From Planctomycetota bacterium (GTDB lineage: Bacteria; Planctomycetota; Uabimicrobiia; Uabimicrobiales; Uabimicrobiaceae): a stretch of DNA of 64,000 nucleotides. Positions within the stretch are counted from its first letter, which is position 1. Every line of letters starts with the position of its first letter. Location of the stretch: NCBI GenBank assembly GCA_029260735.1, contig JAJDCR010000157.1, positions 62,001-126,000 on the forward strand, read 5' to 3'. Below are positions 25,301-28,300 of this stretch, in pieces. The notes beneath the pieces are model-generated. The model saw nothing but the letters and a program-made list of their open reading frames with translations. It was not told the origin of the DNA and made no database searches. The position numbers and the translations under genes were made by a program.

Positions 25301-28300
25301 ACCACGACCTTCAAAAATAGCAGAGGATGATTTTCCCTCTACTTTGGATTTTAAAACGGTCATGAGTTCCCATCGACTGTGAGCGACAATGGCTACTCTA
25401 TATTTCATTTCTTCTCGGGCCACTTGAAAAGTATATAGTAGCCCAGGTAAATCAAGATTTTTATGGCTTAAAAGATAGTGATAAACATTTGCCATGTAGT
25501 GGTTTAATTGTTTTTCTGTTTTTGCTGATATTACAAAAATGCCACCACGGGCAAGAATGTTTTCTTTCGTTTTATGGCTACTTTGATTTCCCAGGTATTC
25601 TTCTACGACCATATGGACATTTGTCCCACTAAAACCAAAGGAACTAATGGCCGCTCTTCTTTTACCGTCTTTAGCCGGGGGCCAATTTATCAATGAATTG
25701 TTGACATAAAAAGGAGTTTTTGAGAGAAACAAATGCTCATTTTCTTGCTTAAAATTTACCAAGGGAGGTATTTTTTGATACTTAATGGCTAAAAGTACTT
25801 TGATCAGACTAGTTACGCCTGCCGCCGCTACAGTATGTCCTACATTGGCTTTGACCGAGCTAATGGCGCAATACTGTTTGTTGTCGGTATATTTTCGAAA
25901 AGATTTAGCTAAGGCTGCCACTTCAATCGGGTCGCCTAGTTTTGTTCCTGTTCCATGAGCTTCGACCAAAGTTATATCTTTGGGATTTACTTGGCTCTTT
26001 TGGTAAACTTGTAGCTCTAATTTTTCTTGAGATTCACCATTGGGGGCTGTGATCCCATTGCTAGCTCCATCTTGGTTAATACCACTTGCTTTTATAATTC
26101 CATAAACATGATCATTATCTGCTAAGGATTTATCTAAAGGTTTCAGAACTACTACCCCGACTCCCTCTCCGGGAACAAAACCATTTGCATTGTGATCAAA
26201 GGGTTTGCATTTGCCATCGGGAGAAAGCATTCCAATGCTAGAGGTGAGTAAGTGATAGTTGGGAGTATTCATTATGAATACTCCGCCCGCCAAGGCTAGT
26301 TCACTTTCTTTGCTTAAAATGCTTTGACACGCTTGATGAATGGCAACCAAAGAGGAGGAGCAGGCTGTGTCAATGGGAAAAGCAGGCCCTGTCAGATTTA
26401 ATATATAACTTAAGCGAGAGCTTAAAATGGAAAAAGCTTCCCCTAAAAAGCTTTGAGATAAAGAAAAATCCTTTCCCTCCTGTGGATTGTCATGGTAATC
26501 TTCATAACAAGCTCCGACAAAAACTCCCACTTTGTGACCAGAAAAAGAAGAGGGAGCATAGCCAGCATCTTCGATAGCTTTCCAAGCTTCTTCAAGAAAC
26601 AAACGCTGTTGAGGGTCCATGTTTTCCGCTTCGGCGGGAGAAATTTTAAAGAATAGAGGATCAAACTTATCGACATCATCGATAAAGCCCCCCCATTTGC
26701 TATAACTTTTTTTACTCGATTGGGCAAGGTCTTGCTTTGGCTCAAACCATCCTAAAATATTCCATTTAGTCAGAGGGACTTCCTTGACAGCAGATTTTCC
26801 CTCCGCTAGGTTATCCCAAAACTCCTCTACACTGTTCGCTCCGGGAAAGCGTCCTGCTATTCCGATAACCGCAATATCACTGCTACTAACCTGTTCTTCT
26901 CGCAGATGAGGTTTACTTTCCTGTGATTGAGGTGGACTTTTAACATGCTCCCCCCTCTCTCTTTCAGGTAGTAGAGAGAGGATATGGGCAGACATCTTTT
27001 CTATAGTAAAAGCGGCAAATAAATCTTGGACTTGGAGTTCAATTTGAAAAGCACTGTTCAAGTGGTCCAAAAACTCTACTAAAGATATGGAGTTTAGTCC
27101 TAGTTCGACAAACTCTTTCTCACTATCAAAGTCTCCTGGGATGTCTAAAATATCTTGCAACTCATCGTGTAAGATTCTCTTAACGTCTGACAAATTCCAT
27201 GCAAAAGAGGTTTTGTCTATTGATTTCTTTTGGGTAAGATCTCTATTTGTTTTCTTTACTCCAAATTGAGCCAAGAGGCGATCTTCTGCTTTCCAGGCTA
27301 AAATCTGAGGAAGTGGATTTTGTAATATCGTCTCCAAAGCCTTCATTCCCTCTTCTGCCTCTATGAAGAGAACTCCTTGGTCTCTCAAATGTTTTTGATG
27401 CTCTGCACTTGTCAAAAAAGTTACATTATCCCAAAAACCCCAATTTACCAAATGAACAGGATAGGACTTTGCTTGTCTTAGATGTAAGGCATAGGAGTCG
27501 ATAAATGTGGAGGCCGCGCTGTAGTGGCTCCAGTTACTCGAACACGTCATGGATTGGACGGAGGAAAAGAATAACATAAAGTCTAATGGCTCTTCCTTGG
27601 TAACTTCTTGGAGAACCCAAGATGACTGAATTTTGGGATCTAAGGGGGCCAAAAATTCTTTTTCTGTCATGCTCATTATCGACTGGTATTTCAATACTAA
27701 GGCGGAGTGAATAACTCCATGAATTGGACCAAATTTTTCTTTTGTCTGCTCAATAGCTTTCTTCATTTGAGATAAAGAAGAGCTATTGGCTTGGCAATAT
27801 AGGACTTCTCCCCCCAAAGATTGGATTTTGTCGATGGACTCTTGCTTTTTTTCATCTAAGGGGCTTCGACCAATCCAGACCAGTTTTGCAGAAAAATTTT
27901 GAGCGAGATACTCACTTAGAACAGTGCCTATATAACCAGCTCCCCCAACGATGACATAGCAACCTTTCTGGCGGTAGGAAGTATTTTGGGACGCTTCTAG
28001 AGGTAACTCTAAAATCTCCCTTTGGTAGTATCGTCCTTTGCGTAAAGCCCACAAACTTCCTAACCCTTGTCCTTTAATGGAAGCGATTAGTTTGGCATGG
28101 CCAAGGTTTTCTTGCTCGTTGCTCTCGTTTTTATCCATGTCAATACAGGCGACTTGAACTCCCAGAAATTCTTTCGCCATGGACAAAGCTAACCCGACAA
28201 TACTAGACTCTAGTGGATTAATGGAGTCTTGTTCCAAAATGGCATAAGTTCTATGAGTTAAAATCTTGATCGTCAAGCCAGAAGAGATTAGATTACATTT